Of a stretch of 64,000 nucleotides of DNA, positions 37,553 through 47,987 are shown piece by piece. The notes beneath the pieces were generated by a model. The model made no database searches. It had not been told where the DNA came from and saw only the letters and a list, made by a program, of their open reading frames with translations. Both the position numbers and the translations under genes were made by a program. Origin of the DNA: Bacteroides salyersiae WAL 10018 = DSM 18765 = JCM 12988 (lineage in GTDB: Bacteria > Bacteroidota > Bacteroidia > Bacteroidales > Bacteroidaceae). The stretch is from NCBI RefSeq assembly GCF_000381365.1, contig NZ_KB905466.1, positions 1,819,207-1,883,206 of the forward strand, written 5' to 3'. The stretch's first letter is position 1, and each line of letters begins with the position of its first letter.

Positions 37553-40381
37553 TTAATTCAATAATTTCAAGGTCCATAATTGTCCGTTCAGAACAACTCT
37601 CAATAGATAAATACCTTTGGGAAAATCACCCAAATTCAAGGCGATTTCTGTTTGTTCGTCAACAGACCGATTAAGGCAATAGGTTCTTCGTTCATTTCCC
37701 ACAACGTCAAAGAGAGAAACAGAAAGAGTATTTTCGCCGGTTACAACATTTACTTTCAATAACTGATGGACACCGCTTCCCAGAACCAATACCTCTTGAA
37801 CTGCCTGTTCCGTAATAACCGATGTAGTACCCAACCAATTAAATTTAACTACCGGCGACCAATCCGTCTGACCGTCTTTATAATTCGCTCTTACTTTCAC
37901 ATAATAGGTTCCGGTAGCCAGATTTCCATAATCTACTTCATATTTAAAAGCAGCAGAACTTCTGGAGGTAGTTCCGCGAATCGGGAAACCCGGATCTTTA
38001 GACAAATGTGCCTGAAAACCGGTAGCATAAATATTCTCGGCCCACTTTATCAAAACCGTATTCCCCGACAAATCTCCTTCGTCTACCGGCGAAACAATTA
38101 CAGGTACATCAGGATAAACCATTTTCGTGGTGAAGCTCACAGCGCGGGTTTCCACCTCCTTTTCATTCAATATGGCTTTTACTTTCACATAGTAGGTGGC
38201 CATTGGTAATAAAACTCCTTCCGGAACAGCCGCCGTCCCCCTATCAATCAATTCCTCCGAATAAAGTATCACTTTATCATCAAAAGTATATTCGGAAGCT
38301 ACCAAAACGATGTACTTCGTATGAGTGCTATCAAAAGTTCTCCACTCGATCACAGGAGCCACCTCTGTATCTACACTTCCCATTTCCGGAGAAGTAACGG
38401 CAAACATGACTGGAATAAAAGGTTTACTTGAGGATACCGCATCCTTATATCCCGCCTTATGAGTAACCACCCGCCAATAGTAAGTTTTGCCTGATTCGAA
38501 ATCTGGTATCAGATTCGTAGACAGTTCATTTCCATCTATATTTTTACGACTATGTATGATTGTGAAATTTTCATCTTCAGCTATTTCCAGCGTATACCAA
38601 TCGGCAGCAACAGCTTCCCATGTGAAATCAAACGGAGTCATAACCGACTTACCATCCACCGGATAAGTAAGAGTAGCGGGAATTCCATCTTCCTGTTCTT
38701 CCTTATTCATAACCACAGGTGTATATTCATTTCCGTATCTATCAAAAACCGCTACGGCAAATGTTACCGAACTCATATCCACTGATTCAGGAATTACAAA
38801 GGAATTCGTATACGAAGTTCCCAATAAATAACGTGAAGATTTAAATACATCCGGTTCCGAAATTTTATCTGTTGGAATGCCATATATCGTATAGCGCACA
38901 TTTTCATTCGATGAAACCCAATGAAGTACCCCCCTGTTTAAAGTAATCGAAGAAACAGGAGTCACTTCCGGAGCCACCTTCCAATCAATGGCTGGTACCA
39001 AGGCTTTTTCCGCATACCAATATTTCTGTAAATAAGGAATCACTCCCTGTACGTTTATGATATACTGGGTAGAATAAAAAGCACTTCCCGGCGCCCCGTC
39101 ATTCGAACTCTTCCGGTTACAATCAATTTGCAATCCCAGTTCCTCGGGAGAAATGGAGGCACGGGTTTTCACAGAAAGCTTTTGGTTTTGATTCCAAATC
39201 ATACTCTCTATATTTGAAAGTCCTGTGGGCATTTCCGCATCATCGCCATCCTCTAAAAGAGACCGTGTATAAGAAGAAGGTTGAATACCACTTACACTAT
39301 GACTGCTATAAAAATGTCTTTTAAAGCTAAATGCCAAATCAGACCACCACGGACAAAGTACTCTATAGTCTTGTTTCGGATAAGTAGTAGGCCAATACAA
39401 TTGCGGAGATATATAATCTACCGTACCTTCCTTCAGCCATGCCACCGGATCACAATATATTTCATCGTACATATTTCCACCGCTTATTCCCGGAGGTAAC
39501 ACAATACCTTCTTTTTTAGCAGCTTCCGAATCGGTAGTCCATATGCCGAACGGAGAGATCCCAAAAGTAACATAAGGTTTGGTTTCCTGAATCATATGAT
39601 ATACCGAAGCCACCATCTTTGCAATATTTTCTCTTCGCCAATCGGCTAAAGATTGGTTTTCCGGTTTATATTTTTCTTGGGAATCCAAATCCAAATCTTC
39701 GGGTGTCCCGCCATAAGCATAGAAATAATCATCAAAAACAATCCCGTCCACATCATAATTAGAAACCACCTCCTTCACAATATCTGTAATACGCTGACGA
39801 ACTTCCGGTACAGCAGGATCCATAATTGCATTATATACCCATTTCCCATCCGAATTCAGATAGGGAGGATATGTCAATATCCAGTCAGGGTTCGTCTTTC
39901 TATAATCTCCCGCTTCTCCGTCCCAATAAGTAGAAGCAGTAGAAAAGCGATAAGGATTCATCCAGGCATGTACCTCAATACCACGTTTGTGCCCCTCTTC
40001 TATGACAAACTCCAACGGGTCATATCCCGGATCCATACCACGGGTTGCCACCAAATCTGAAGACCACGGTTCATAAGACGACTTATACATGGCATCGCAT
40101 CTCCCTCTTATCTGAAAAAAGACGGTATTGATATTGGCAGACTCTAACTTATCCAGCATATCAGTCATCAGTTTTTTCTGTGCATCAATCTGGGCTTTAT
40201 CACCAGTTTTTGTTATTCTTATCGTAGTAGCAGGAGTGGTAGAAAAATCTTTCGGCCAATCCAAAGACCAGACTGTAGCCAACCAAGTGGCACGCATTTC
40301 CCTTTTAGGAGCCTGCGCACTTATCGCCGTAACAAAGCAACAGAAAAATAATATTGAGTATAGATATTTCATATATATCAT
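37553..40381 (-). CDS. GHL10-type (PF02638) glycoside hydrolase-like protein
   Basis: 942 residues; Met4 at 40372 is an alternative start. After the signal peptide, about 27-430 is a TIM-barrel of the GHL10/DUF187 family: MRATWLATVWSLDWP at the start, GIEVHAWMNPYR, the acidic YDVDGIVFDDYFY and FGISPFGIW. E. coli DigH (YddW), of this family, cuts peptidoglycan glycan strands stripped of stem peptides. About 460-850 are Ig/FN3-like domains (TYYWRVVTHKAG, TYYVKVRANYKDG), then a sorting-like tail. It is exported and encoded with amidases that would generate denuded strands. Substrate is inferred from family and context. Confidence 0.82.
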   Translation of the reverse strand: MIYMKYLYSILFFCCFVTAISAQAPKREMRATWLATVWSLDWPKDFSTTPATTIRITKTGDKAQIDAQKKLMTDMLDKLESANINTVFFQIRGRCDAMYKSSYEPWSSDLVATRGMDPGYDPLEFVIEEGHKRGIEVHAWMNPYRFSTASTYWDGEAGDYRKTNPDWILTYPPYLNSDGKWVYNAIMDPAVPEVRQRITDIVKEVVSNYDVDGIVFDDYFYAYGGTPEDLDLDSQEKYKPENQSLADWRRENIAKMVASVYHMIQETKPYVTFGISPFGIWTTDSEAAKKEGIVLPPGISGGNMYDEIYCDPVAWLKEGTVDYISPQLYWPTTYPKQDYRVLCPWWSDLAFSFKRHFYSSHSVSGIQPSSYTRSLLEDGDDAEMPTGLSNIESMIWNQNQKLSVKTRASISPEELGLQIDCNRKSSNDGAPGSAFYSTQYIINVQGVIPYLQKYWYAEKALVPAIDWKVAPEVTPVSSITLNRGVLHWVSSNENVRYTIYGIPTDKISEPDVFKSSRYLLGTSYTNSFVIPESVDMSSVTFAVAVFDRYGNEYTPVVMNKEEQEDGIPATLTYPVDGKSVMTPFDFTWEAVAADWYTLEIAEDENFTIIHSRKNIDGNELSTNLIPDFESGKTYYWRVVTHKAGYKDAVSSSKPFIPVMFAVTSPEMGSVDTEVAPVIEWRTFDSTHTKYIVLVASEYTFDDKVILYSEELIDRGTAAVPEGVLLPMATYYVKVKAILNEKEVETRAVSFTTKMVYPDVPVIVSPVDEGDLSGNTVLIKWAENIYATGFQAHLSKDPGFPIRGTTSRSSAAFKYEVDYGNLATGTYYVKVRANYKDGQTDWSPVVKFNWLGTTSVITEQAVQEVLVLGSGVHQLLKVNVVTGENTLSVSLFDVVGNERRTYCLNRSVDEQTEIALNLGDFPKGIYLLRVVLNGQLWTLKLLN

Positions 40382-40401
40382 TTTAAGTAGTCATTAAAAG
40401 A

Positions 40402-40434
40402 TGCACCGGTTATACTGGTATGATAACCGGTACA
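40402..40434. other. Intra-operon hairpin before the GHL10 gene
   Basis: TGCACCGGTTAT (40402-40413) pairs with ATAACCGGTACA (40423-40434), 12 bp with one mismatch. It lies in the gap between the PKD lipoprotein and the GHL10 gene, with a weak TTTT after it on the minus strand. Confidence 0.6.
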
Positions 40435-40444
40435 CTTTTATTCA

Positions 40445-42103
40445 TTAAAATAATTTTGATTTTTTATTATTGATTGCTACACCATATATTTCAACACCTT
40501 CCAGCACGGTTTCCACTTTGTAGGCAGATGTTTCCGAATCATAAAAACAACGCATCAAACCAGATCTTACAGAGGAAGAAGGATCTGCACGGAATCCAAA
40601 ATAAACAGAGCCGTCTTCCGGATCCAAAACCATCTGACAAATGTCGACATACTCACTGGTGCTACCTTCGCTATCAGAGACAAGCTCCTGTACGAGATAG
40701 TCCTTGATTTTATTTTGTAGTGGAGCTTCCCCCGCCGATTCATTAGGAATATCCGCCATCGGTATAGCATAAATGCCACTGGTTGCCCCTTCACGAACAG
40801 CAAAAAATACCATTTGGCGTTGTTCGTCGATAGCCAATGACTTAATAAATAATCCACCAGCCGTTATTCCACTTGCAGGAATATCAGAACCTCCTATATC
40901 CGAGTCTTTAAAACGGAATATTCCCAAGTTGTTATAGGTTTTAGGCCACCACCAGGTTCCATCGTTTAGTCGTGTGAACGAAGTATTCATAGCTCCCCAA
41001 CCAAATCCCTTATCATAGTATCCTAATGAAGTGTTCTGTACAAAATAAGCATACTTATCATTGGTTATATCCATTTGCAGGTTTCGTTCAGTCAAAGCCA
41101 AACGGCGAATACCTGTATTTCTATCAGAATAATACAACATTTGCTGGCTTTCATTTATATACCCGAAATGTGGGTCATTAAAAGCTGTTCCCTGATTATT
41201 CGTCATCATCGTTTCTACAGTACTGCCATCTCTCGATATTACAGAGATCTTACCATCACCCAAATTTTCATCTACATCATCTATATAGCCGATTTGTTTT
41301 CCCGCATCCAGGACATAAAGCAGCGAATCTGAAAATAAAATATTAAAAGGATGTTGCCCGGATTTCACTCCCAGATCAAACGGATATACTTTTATATTCT
41401 CCGGAACATCTCGTATCAGCTTCAATGCATGTAAATTACCTTTTTTCACCGCATAATAAAGTGTTTTAACCTCCTCGGTATATCCTACAGGAATCTTAAT
41501 CACTCCTTCCTGTAGGGCACGTCCACCCAGTCTCACCTTCAATACGACTTTTTGTGAACCTACATTCAAGAATTTCATTTTACCCGGATTTTCCTTATTG
41601 GAGGTGCTCAAAGGATTCATATTTTCATCAACTGTCCCTTCTGGAAACACCCACTCATATTCCACAGTCTTATTATCCGGATTCGGTAAGTCCACTGAAA
41701 GTTCCACAAAAGTTTTATTAACCTCACATATTCCGTCTATCTCACCCATCGATACTGTCGGAAATATATCGCTGATAAAAATTTTGTTCACCCTTTTCCC
41801 ACCATTTTCAACGGTGAGAGATACATTATAATTTCCCGCCACTTCGTATTTATGGATTGGATTTTCTTCATTGGAAACAGGAGTGCCATCACCAAAATCC
41901 CAAGTACAGGCGCCTTTTACAACCGACGTGTTTGTAAACTGAATCTGAGATCCTACCAAATAATCAATTTTATAATCACCGATAACCTCGTACTTAAAGT
42001 TCACATCGTCACTCGGAAATGTTTCAATATCCGGATCATTCTCTACACAAGCATAACATATAAATGAAAATGCCAATATCAATATATATTTAAGATGTCT
42101 CAT
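40445..42103 (-). CDS. Surface PKD-domain lipoprotein, SusE/F position
   Basis: 552 residues. The lipoprotein signal ends at Cys19 and is followed by VENDPD, an acidic stretch of the type that sends Bacteroides lipoproteins to the cell surface. Residues about 30-115 form a PKD domain (CTWDFGDGTPVSNEENPIHKY), followed by a second PKD-like domain (about 120-205) and a propeller-like region (about 215-552). Placed three genes after susC, it is probably a surface glycan-binding protein of the uptake system. The ligand is unknown. Confidence 0.75.
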   Translation of the reverse strand: MRHLKYILILAFSFICYACVENDPDIETFPSDDVNFKYEVIGDYKIDYLVGSQIQFTNTSVVKGACTWDFGDGTPVSNEENPIHKYEVAGNYNVSLTVENGGKRVNKIFISDIFPTVSMGEIDGICEVNKTFVELSVDLPNPDNKTVEYEWVFPEGTVDENMNPLSTSNKENPGKMKFLNVGSQKVVLKVRLGGRALQEGVIKIPVGYTEEVKTLYYAVKKGNLHALKLIRDVPENIKVYPFDLGVKSGQHPFNILFSDSLLYVLDAGKQIGYIDDVDENLGDGKISVISRDGSTVETMMTNNQGTAFNDPHFGYINESQQMLYYSDRNTGIRRLALTERNLQMDITNDKYAYFVQNTSLGYYDKGFGWGAMNTSFTRLNDGTWWWPKTYNNLGIFRFKDSDIGGSDIPASGITAGGLFIKSLAIDEQRQMVFFAVREGATSGIYAIPMADIPNESAGEAPLQNKIKDYLVQELVSDSEGSTSEYVDICQMVLDPEDGSVYFGFRADPSSSVRSGLMRCFYDSETSAYKVETVLEGVEIYGVAINNKKSKLF

Positions 42104-42116
42104 AGCTCAATCAATA

Positions 42117-42962
42117 TTAAATAAGGTCTATTTCTTTTTTTTCTGAAACTCCTATATTACCAGCCTTATCAAAAACCTTATAAGCCGCATTCAGTTTATA
42201 CGCTTTCAGATACTCCAATTTATAAATCATGTTACTCTTATCAAAAGTCAGTTCCTCAAAAGGTATTGCAAAATACTTCCCCTTTACATACTCTTTGGAA
42301 TCATCTTTTATAAAATATTCCATCTGCTGACTATTTTCATCAAAAACCGAATCTGTACAGTTTCTAAACTCATCGGTAGTCATGACTTCTAAATCCACCA
42401 TCAACTTTCTGAAATCAGAATATTTTTCTTGCTTTTCCAATTCAACATACAAATCACGCTGAAATACAGTTGCAAAAGTATCCGGAAACAACGTGGCATA
42501 TTTTTCGGCATCGAACTCCGTTATTTCCGACCATTCTATCGGCTTCAAAGTGTTACTGGAAGGAAAAGAGGCCGTAGTCACATAGGCCCTTTTATCCGAA
42601 TTCCAGAACTCTTCTTTAAACTCATAAGAAGCGATCTTTTGGAATTCACGAATCAAAGAAGTCACATCCACACTTTTGGTATACGTGAATGTCACACTCG
42701 GACAAGTTGCTTCAAGGGTTATATGTTCATTAACATCATACCATACCTCCATATGATCAATATCAATGTTTTCACTACTGTAAAATTGCGCTGTAAAGGC
42801 TACATTACTACCCGCAGATACCGTACTTGAAGGGATTTCCCAATAAGTAGTCGGGGTCACATGACCTATACTTGCCCAATCATCTACCGGATCATTCTTC
42901 TCACAGCTACAAATAACCATAGCCAAAAGAGGAAGTAATATCAATATTTCTTTCGTCTTCAT
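42117..42962 (-). CDS. Surface lipoprotein of unknown family
   Basis: 281 residues with a lipoprotein signal (ICSC, then EKNDPVDD, an acidic surface-export signal). I recognise no named domain. The N-terminal part (about 30-130) reads as beta-sandwich (VAFTAQFYSSENIDIDHMEVWYD), the middle is helical and acidic, and the end returns to strands (AAYKVFDKAGNIGVSEK), as in Ig-like domains. It lies between susD and the PKD lipoprotein with gaps of 27 and 13 bp, so it is likely a SusE-like accessory of the same outer-membrane complex. Confidence 0.65.
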   Translation of the reverse strand: MKTKEILILLPLLAMVICSCEKNDPVDDWASIGHVTPTTYWEIPSSTVSAGSNVAFTAQFYSSENIDIDHMEVWYDVNEHITLEATCPSVTFTYTKSVDVTSLIREFQKIASYEFKEEFWNSDKRAYVTTASFPSSNTLKPIEWSEITEFDAEKYATLFPDTFATVFQRDLYVELEKQEKYSDFRKLMVDLEVMTTDEFRNCTDSVFDENSQQMEYFIKDDSKEYVKGKYFAIPFEELTFDKSNMIYKLEYLKAYKLNAAYKVFDKAGNIGVSEKKEIDLI

Positions 42963-42989
42963 TTCTGTATAATTTTATTATCCCAATTT

Positions 42990-44651
42990 CTATTTATGAC
43001 TCCCGTTATTAATAGCCCAAATCATAGGTTTCTTCAACCACTCCGGATTTTTATAAGCACCTAAACGCTCCAGTTCTGCTCTATTATACTTTTCTTCTGT
43101 TTCCGGATCATAATTCAAACGCTGTATCCAGACATCAGCCAAAGTCCCATCCGGATTATAATCAATACACCAATACGGTTCATACAAATTATAGGGACGT
43201 TTAAGAGTCGGATAAATAGTAATGCCATCGTAAGTAATGCCATTCTTGTCATTGCTATAATTGTAGCGACGCATATCCGTCCAGATTTCCGGTTGTAAAT
43301 ACATACATACATATTTCTGACGCATAATATGTCCGATATTGAAATCCGTCTCCGGTAAATAAGCTACATCTTTCAGATAATTTCCTGTATACTTAGGATT
43401 ACAATTAAAACGTTCGAAACTTTTTTCCACAGCTTTTACAGTCCATTCTCTGGAACCTGTTTTATCACCCTTCCAATACAACGCTTCTGCTTTTATCAAC
43501 ATCAATTCTTCCGTTAAAAATAAAGGTATATATCCGTCATTTTTGGTATAAGGATTTACTGTTTCATCAGTGGTATTCAATGGAGAAGCACAGTATAAAT
43601 CCGGATAATGACTTTCTTTTGCAGAAGCATCCATACCTATATTGCATTCCAGATAGCGAAACGCCGTTCTTCCGTCAGCTCCTTTCCGAGGTTTCATCAA
43701 AGCCTCCATACGCGGATCTTTCGCATATCCGGTTCTGGGATTTACCGAAGCAAAAATTCCGAACATATCGTCCATCAAATACTTCGAAGGAATGGTTTTA
43801 TCCAAATCATTCGAACGACTTTCCCAACCGCCAATCTTGGGTTTTGCAGGTCCCCATGGAGAATTTGCCTCTCCGACTCCTCCATCAAACTTATAAATCG
43901 GTTCTTCCCAATCTTCCGTTAAAGCAGCGTCTACAGCAGCAATAATTTTTTCACAAGCAGCCTGATTATTATCCCAATTAGGCAATTTACGAAGTAAAAT
44001 ACGCGCTTTTAATGCATATGTAAATTGTCTCCATTTCTTCAAATCACCCGAATAAATACGGTCCATCTGTCGGGTTATCGCAATATTGGCCGGATTCCCC
44101 GTAACAGCAGCATTGTTGTATTGGGCCAATAAATCGTCCACCTCTGTTAACATCCACTGATAAATAAATTCCTGCGTATCATACTTTGAAGCAGTTGCCT
44201 GATAGGCTTCCGTCAATGGCATATCACCAAAGGCATCTGTAGTCAGTTGAGTAGACATTAAACGAATGGTACGCCCTATCAAAGGAAAATTCGTATACCC
44301 TGCTTCTTCGGCAGAAGCAATCATTTCGTTAAAATTCACACCTATATCATAATAATGTCTGCGCCATTGAGGATGACGATTCATAGAAAGAAACTCCCAT
44401 CCACCTTTATATGCCGTTGAGTTGACCTGGCTCCTGCCACCCGTGGTAAATGCCTGAGCCAAATACATATTATATTCTGCATGATCGTAGTTTGTCTGAG
44501 CAGCATAAAAAGTCAAAACAGGCAATATTAAATCGGCAGAGACACCAGACACCGTATCGTCACTCCTATTAACATCCAAGTAATCATCACAAGATGTGAA
44601 TAAGATAGAAGTACACAAAAATGCATATATCAAATTACTAATTTTTTTCAT
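42990..44651 (-). CDS. SusD/RagB family surface lipoprotein (SusD-like_2)
   Basis: 553 residues, lipobox at Cys21 followed by DDYLDVN, the usual SusD start with acidic surface signal. TPR-like helices and motifs of the SusD-like_2 subgroup are present: AQAFTTGGRSQVNSTAYKGG, TDAFGDMPLTEAY, GDLKKWRQFTYALKARILLR and the C-terminal YPTLKRPYNLYEP. SusD proteins cap the SusC barrel and capture oligosaccharide or peptide ligands at the surface. The gene starts 14 bp after susC, so it is the paired subunit. Confidence 0.92.
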   Translation of the reverse strand: MKKISNLIYAFLCTSILFTSCDDYLDVNRSDDTVSGVSADLILPVLTFYAAQTNYDHAEYNMYLAQAFTTGGRSQVNSTAYKGGWEFLSMNRHPQWRRHYYDIGVNFNEMIASAEEAGYTNFPLIGRTIRLMSTQLTTDAFGDMPLTEAYQATASKYDTQEFIYQWMLTEVDDLLAQYNNAAVTGNPANIAITRQMDRIYSGDLKKWRQFTYALKARILLRKLPNWDNNQAACEKIIAAVDAALTEDWEEPIYKFDGGVGEANSPWGPAKPKIGGWESRSNDLDKTIPSKYLMDDMFGIFASVNPRTGYAKDPRMEALMKPRKGADGRTAFRYLECNIGMDASAKESHYPDLYCASPLNTTDETVNPYTKNDGYIPLFLTEELMLIKAEALYWKGDKTGSREWTVKAVEKSFERFNCNPKYTGNYLKDVAYLPETDFNIGHIMRQKYVCMYLQPEIWTDMRRYNYSNDKNGITYDGITIYPTLKRPYNLYEPYWCIDYNPDGTLADVWIQRLNYDPETEEKYNRAELERLGAYKNPEWLKKPMIWAINNGSHK

Positions 44652-44665
44652 AATTCCTATACAGT

Positions 44666-47600
44666 TTAAAAAGTTGCATTTATTGAGAAGTTAAAACTGC
44701 GGGTACTAGGCACAGCAAAATTATCAATACCCATACGACCCGTTCCACCACTTTTTCCCGCACTAATCTGAGGATCACATCCAGTATATTTAGTCATCAA
44801 GAAAAGGTTTCTGCCTGTTATAGAGAAACGCAATCCTTTTATTGCCGTATTTCTTAATAAAGGAGTAAAATCATATCCCAATGTCACATAACTCAAACGC
44901 AGATACGAACCGTCTTCAATAAAATTGGAACTTACTGCATAGAAATATGTATTCATTGTTGTCTGATCCAAAATAATAGGTTTGGTATTCTTTATGTAAG
45001 TACCATCCGACTGTTGGACAACCCCATTGACCACAACTTCTCGATTACGGTATTTTTCTGCGAAAGAGCTTTGCCCACTTGATAACAACGAGCGGGAGGT
45101 TACATTTACCACATCCCCTCCTTTACGACTATCCAAAAGGAAAGAAAGAGTAAAGTTTTTCCAACTGATATTGGAAGAAAGCCCCAACAAAAAATCCGGT
45201 TCGCGATCCCCAATAAGATTGCCTTTTACCGGGCTAATTATCGGATACCCGTCTGCCGTACAAACAACCTGGCCGTCAGGACTACGCATATAATCTTTTC
45301 CGGATATAGCTGTTGTAGAACCGTTTAAATAAGCAGTCGGAAATATATCGCCATATTGAGTTCCTTGTATTTCCACAATATCATCCGGTAGATTAGTAAC
45401 TTTACCACGATTAAAACCAAAATTCAGATTCGCATACCATTGAAAATCACGGTTTCGCATTATTTCCTGGTTCCACTGGAGTTCTACCCCCTTATTTTGA
45501 ATAGCCCCCTCATTACGTGTCTGCAAGATATTTCCTTGTGTCGGAGAAACCCGCACTGTCACAATCTGATTATCTACCTTTGTCTGATAATAAGCTAAAT
45601 CAAATTTTGTCTTATCATTAAAAAAGCGTAAGTCCAGACCCACCTCCCAAGAACTGGCTAATTCAGGATCTAACCATTGTGCACGGCTTTTTGTCGGATC
45701 CACTCCGAACCCTTGATCCGGAAAAGAACCTTTAATAACAAATCTTTTATCAAAAGCATAAGGATTAGTGTCCTTACCGACTTGAGCCCAGTTTCCACGC
45801 AATTTTCCATAAGTAAAAAACTCATTGGAGATATGAAATAGTTCAGAGAAAATAACACCGGCAGTTACTGACGGATAAAAATAAGATTTTTCACTTAATG
45901 TCGAAGAATAATCATTTCTGGCAGTCCCACTGATATGTGCTATCCCTTTATAATCTAAACGGATTTCTCCAAAATACCCCAAATTACGCTTCAACGAATG
46001 ATACAGCGTAGTATTTTTACCAATTTCTAACGGATCAAGATTAGATATACTTTCAAATCCAGAAACGATAAACCCGTCTCCCCCCGTCGCTAATTCAACA
46101 GATTTCCTTTCTTTCAATTCATAACCAGCCAGAAAATTAAGATTAAAATCTTTCGATAAATCCCATCTATATGTAGCCAAAGCTTGTACAGTTAATAATT
46201 GGCTACGGCTTTGAGAATAATCATACTCTCCAAAATAGGACAAAGGCACATTTTCTGAGTTTTCAAAATCTGTTTTTTTGAAACGGGCCGCTGTTTGAGA
46301 TTCAGAGCTTGAATGGTTTTCATCAAAACTTACCCTACCACTCAATTCCAATCCTTTTATCGGAGTCCAGTTCACACTTCCCATCAATATATTACGCGTA
46401 GCATTACTTTCTCCATTATCTCTATACCGGCTCCATAACGGGCTTAATGCCACCGCCTGCTTTTCCGTATCAGTCAAACCTTCCATCGGATACAGCCATC
46501 TCGGAGTTCCATTTGGATTTTGATAAATACGAATATCATCATTAATCGGCCAATTATATACAGTAGACAATACATCTCCTGCTCCTCTCGATTTAGTTTT
46601 CATGATATTAGCCGACATATTAACCTTTAGATTTTTAGATATTTCATATGTACCTTTCAATAAAAAATTCATCCTGTCCTGATAATCATTCGGTACTACC
46701 CCTTCTGCCATTGAATAACTGGCAGAGGCATAAGCTGAAAACTTATCAGTTCCTCCGGAAACACTTACATCATATTTATGAGTAAGTCCTGTCTGAAAGA
46801 AATTCGACACATTATCATATATTTTTTCACCCGGTTGTATCATCGGCCCCCAGCCGCCAGTCGGTGTACCGGCCGACATTATGCCACGTCCACCAGGCAC
46901 ATAGGTTGTCTGTAATTTAGGTAATCGGAAAACATCCTCAAATTGCACGCTGGCATTAGCATTGACAGTAATTTTTCCTTCTTTCCCACTTTTGGTGGTA
47001 ATCATAATAACGCCATTGGCTGCTTCCTGCCCATACAAAGCCGATGCAGCAGAACCTTTCAGCACTGTCATGTTCTCAATATCGGCCGGATTGATCTGTG
47101 ATGCAACTCCTGCTCCAGAAACAGCTACACCATCAATAATCAATAATGGTTCATTAGACTGTCCGGCATTAATTGATGAAATACCACGAATCGTTATCTG
47201 CGAAGAAGCATTTGGAGAACCTCCTGAAGTGCTAACGCTCAAACCGGAAATCTTACCCTGCAAAGTATTTACAAAATTAGTATTAGCTCCTCCCATTATT
47301 TCCTCAGAATCCAAACTTTGCACAGCATAATTAAGTTTTTTCTTTTCAGCCTTAACCCCCATCGCCGTAACAACAACCTCATCCACCATTATTGAAGATG
47401 GTTTCATCACAACATTTACCACAGACTGTTTGCCAATTTTTACCTCATGTGTCTCCATACCTACATATGAAAATACTAAAGTTGAATTGTCAGGCGCTTT
47501 AATAGAATATTTTCCATCAATATCGGTAATTGTACCCAGGTTAGCATCTCCTTTCACCACTACAGAAGCCCCAATTACAGGCATCCCGTCCTCTGAAGAA

Positions 47601-47683
47601 GTCACTACCCCTGTAATCGTGTGCTGTGAATATGTAACCACAGCCGAAAAGAGAAAGAGTAGAACTAATAACTGTTTTTTCAT
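44666..47683 (-). CDS. SusC/RagA family TonB-dependent outer-membrane transporter
   Basis: 1005 residues from the ATG at 47683 (an in-frame ATG at 47707 gives an extra charged leader before the signal peptide). Signal peptide to about 21, carboxypeptidase-regulatory-like domain (about 23-105), EVVVTAMG TonB-contact region, plug (about 115-235, with GKISGLSVS and ITIRGISSINAGQ) and a long beta-barrel ending in Phe. There is no STN domain for sigma/anti-sigma signalling. It imports large ligands with SusD. The upstream leader is about 440 nt and structured. Confidence 0.93.
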   Translation of the reverse strand: MKKQLLVLLFLFSAVVTYSQHTITGVVTSSEDGMPVIGASVVVKGDANLGTITDIDGKYSIKAPDNSTLVFSYVGMETHEVKIGKQSVVNVVMKPSSIMVDEVVVTAMGVKAEKKKLNYAVQSLDSEEIMGGANTNFVNTLQGKISGLSVSTSGGSPNASSQITIRGISSINAGQSNEPLLIIDGVAVSGAGVASQINPADIENMTVLKGSAASALYGQEAANGVIMITTKSGKEGKITVNANASVQFEDVFRLPKLQTTYVPGGRGIMSAGTPTGGWGPMIQPGEKIYDNVSNFFQTGLTHKYDVSVSGGTDKFSAYASASYSMAEGVVPNDYQDRMNFLLKGTYEISKNLKVNMSANIMKTKSRGAGDVLSTVYNWPINDDIRIYQNPNGTPRWLYPMEGLTDTEKQAVALSPLWSRYRDNGESNATRNILMGSVNWTPIKGLELSGRVSFDENHSSSESQTAARFKKTDFENSENVPLSYFGEYDYSQSRSQLLTVQALATYRWDLSKDFNLNFLAGYELKERKSVELATGGDGFIVSGFESISNLDPLEIGKNTTLYHSLKRNLGYFGEIRLDYKGIAHISGTARNDYSSTLSEKSYFYPSVTAGVIFSELFHISNEFFTYGKLRGNWAQVGKDTNPYAFDKRFVIKGSFPDQGFGVDPTKSRAQWLDPELASSWEVGLDLRFFNDKTKFDLAYYQTKVDNQIVTVRVSPTQGNILQTRNEGAIQNKGVELQWNQEIMRNRDFQWYANLNFGFNRGKVTNLPDDIVEIQGTQYGDIFPTAYLNGSTTAISGKDYMRSPDGQVVCTADGYPIISPVKGNLIGDREPDFLLGLSSNISWKNFTLSFLLDSRKGGDVVNVTSRSLLSSGQSSFAEKYRNREVVVNGVVQQSDGTYIKNTKPIILDQTTMNTYFYAVSSNFIEDGSYLRLSYVTLGYDFTPLLRNTAIKGLRFSITGRNLFLMTKYTGCDPQISAGKSGGTGRMGIDNFAVPSTRSFNFSINATF

Positions 47684-47703
47684 AATATAATTAATTAATA
47701 ATT

Positions 47704-47847
47704 TCATCTATGTCTATTCAATGTAACCAGATAAAATAAGCATCGGAAATAATTTCCCCCGCCCAGGTCGATGAGAGAGATATCCCTTTCATCATTTTCA
47801 GAAAGAGATATTTTTACTACTTCTTTATATCTGTCTTTATCTACCAT
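47704..47847 (-). CDS. Candidate 47-residue leader ORF before susC
   Basis: A minus-strand ORF from ATG 47847 to TGA 47704-47706 encodes a polar peptide starting MVDKDRYKEVVKISLSENDE and containing IDLGGGNYF. It has no clear ribosome site and no family I recognise. It could be an unnamed small protein, a remnant of a larger gene, or chance. Confidence 0.2.
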   Translation of the reverse strand: MVDKDRYKEVVKISLSENDERDISLIDLGGGNYFRCLFYLVTLNRHR

Positions 47848-47987
47848 AAAAGACTACGATTTAATAAGTTCTTAATTTACCGATTCCTCTAAACAAGGAT
47901 TATAATAGAGAACGCCAATTAAGTATTATCTCTAAGGTTATTTATTATCAGACAGAGACCTTTTTTCATAAACTCCTCATTTCACTA

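Noticed and set aside
47928..47965. Nine-codon ORF (MKKGLCLII) after the susC leader fold
   Set aside because: A GAGGAG lies before it, but a peptide this short cannot be separated from chance without translation data.
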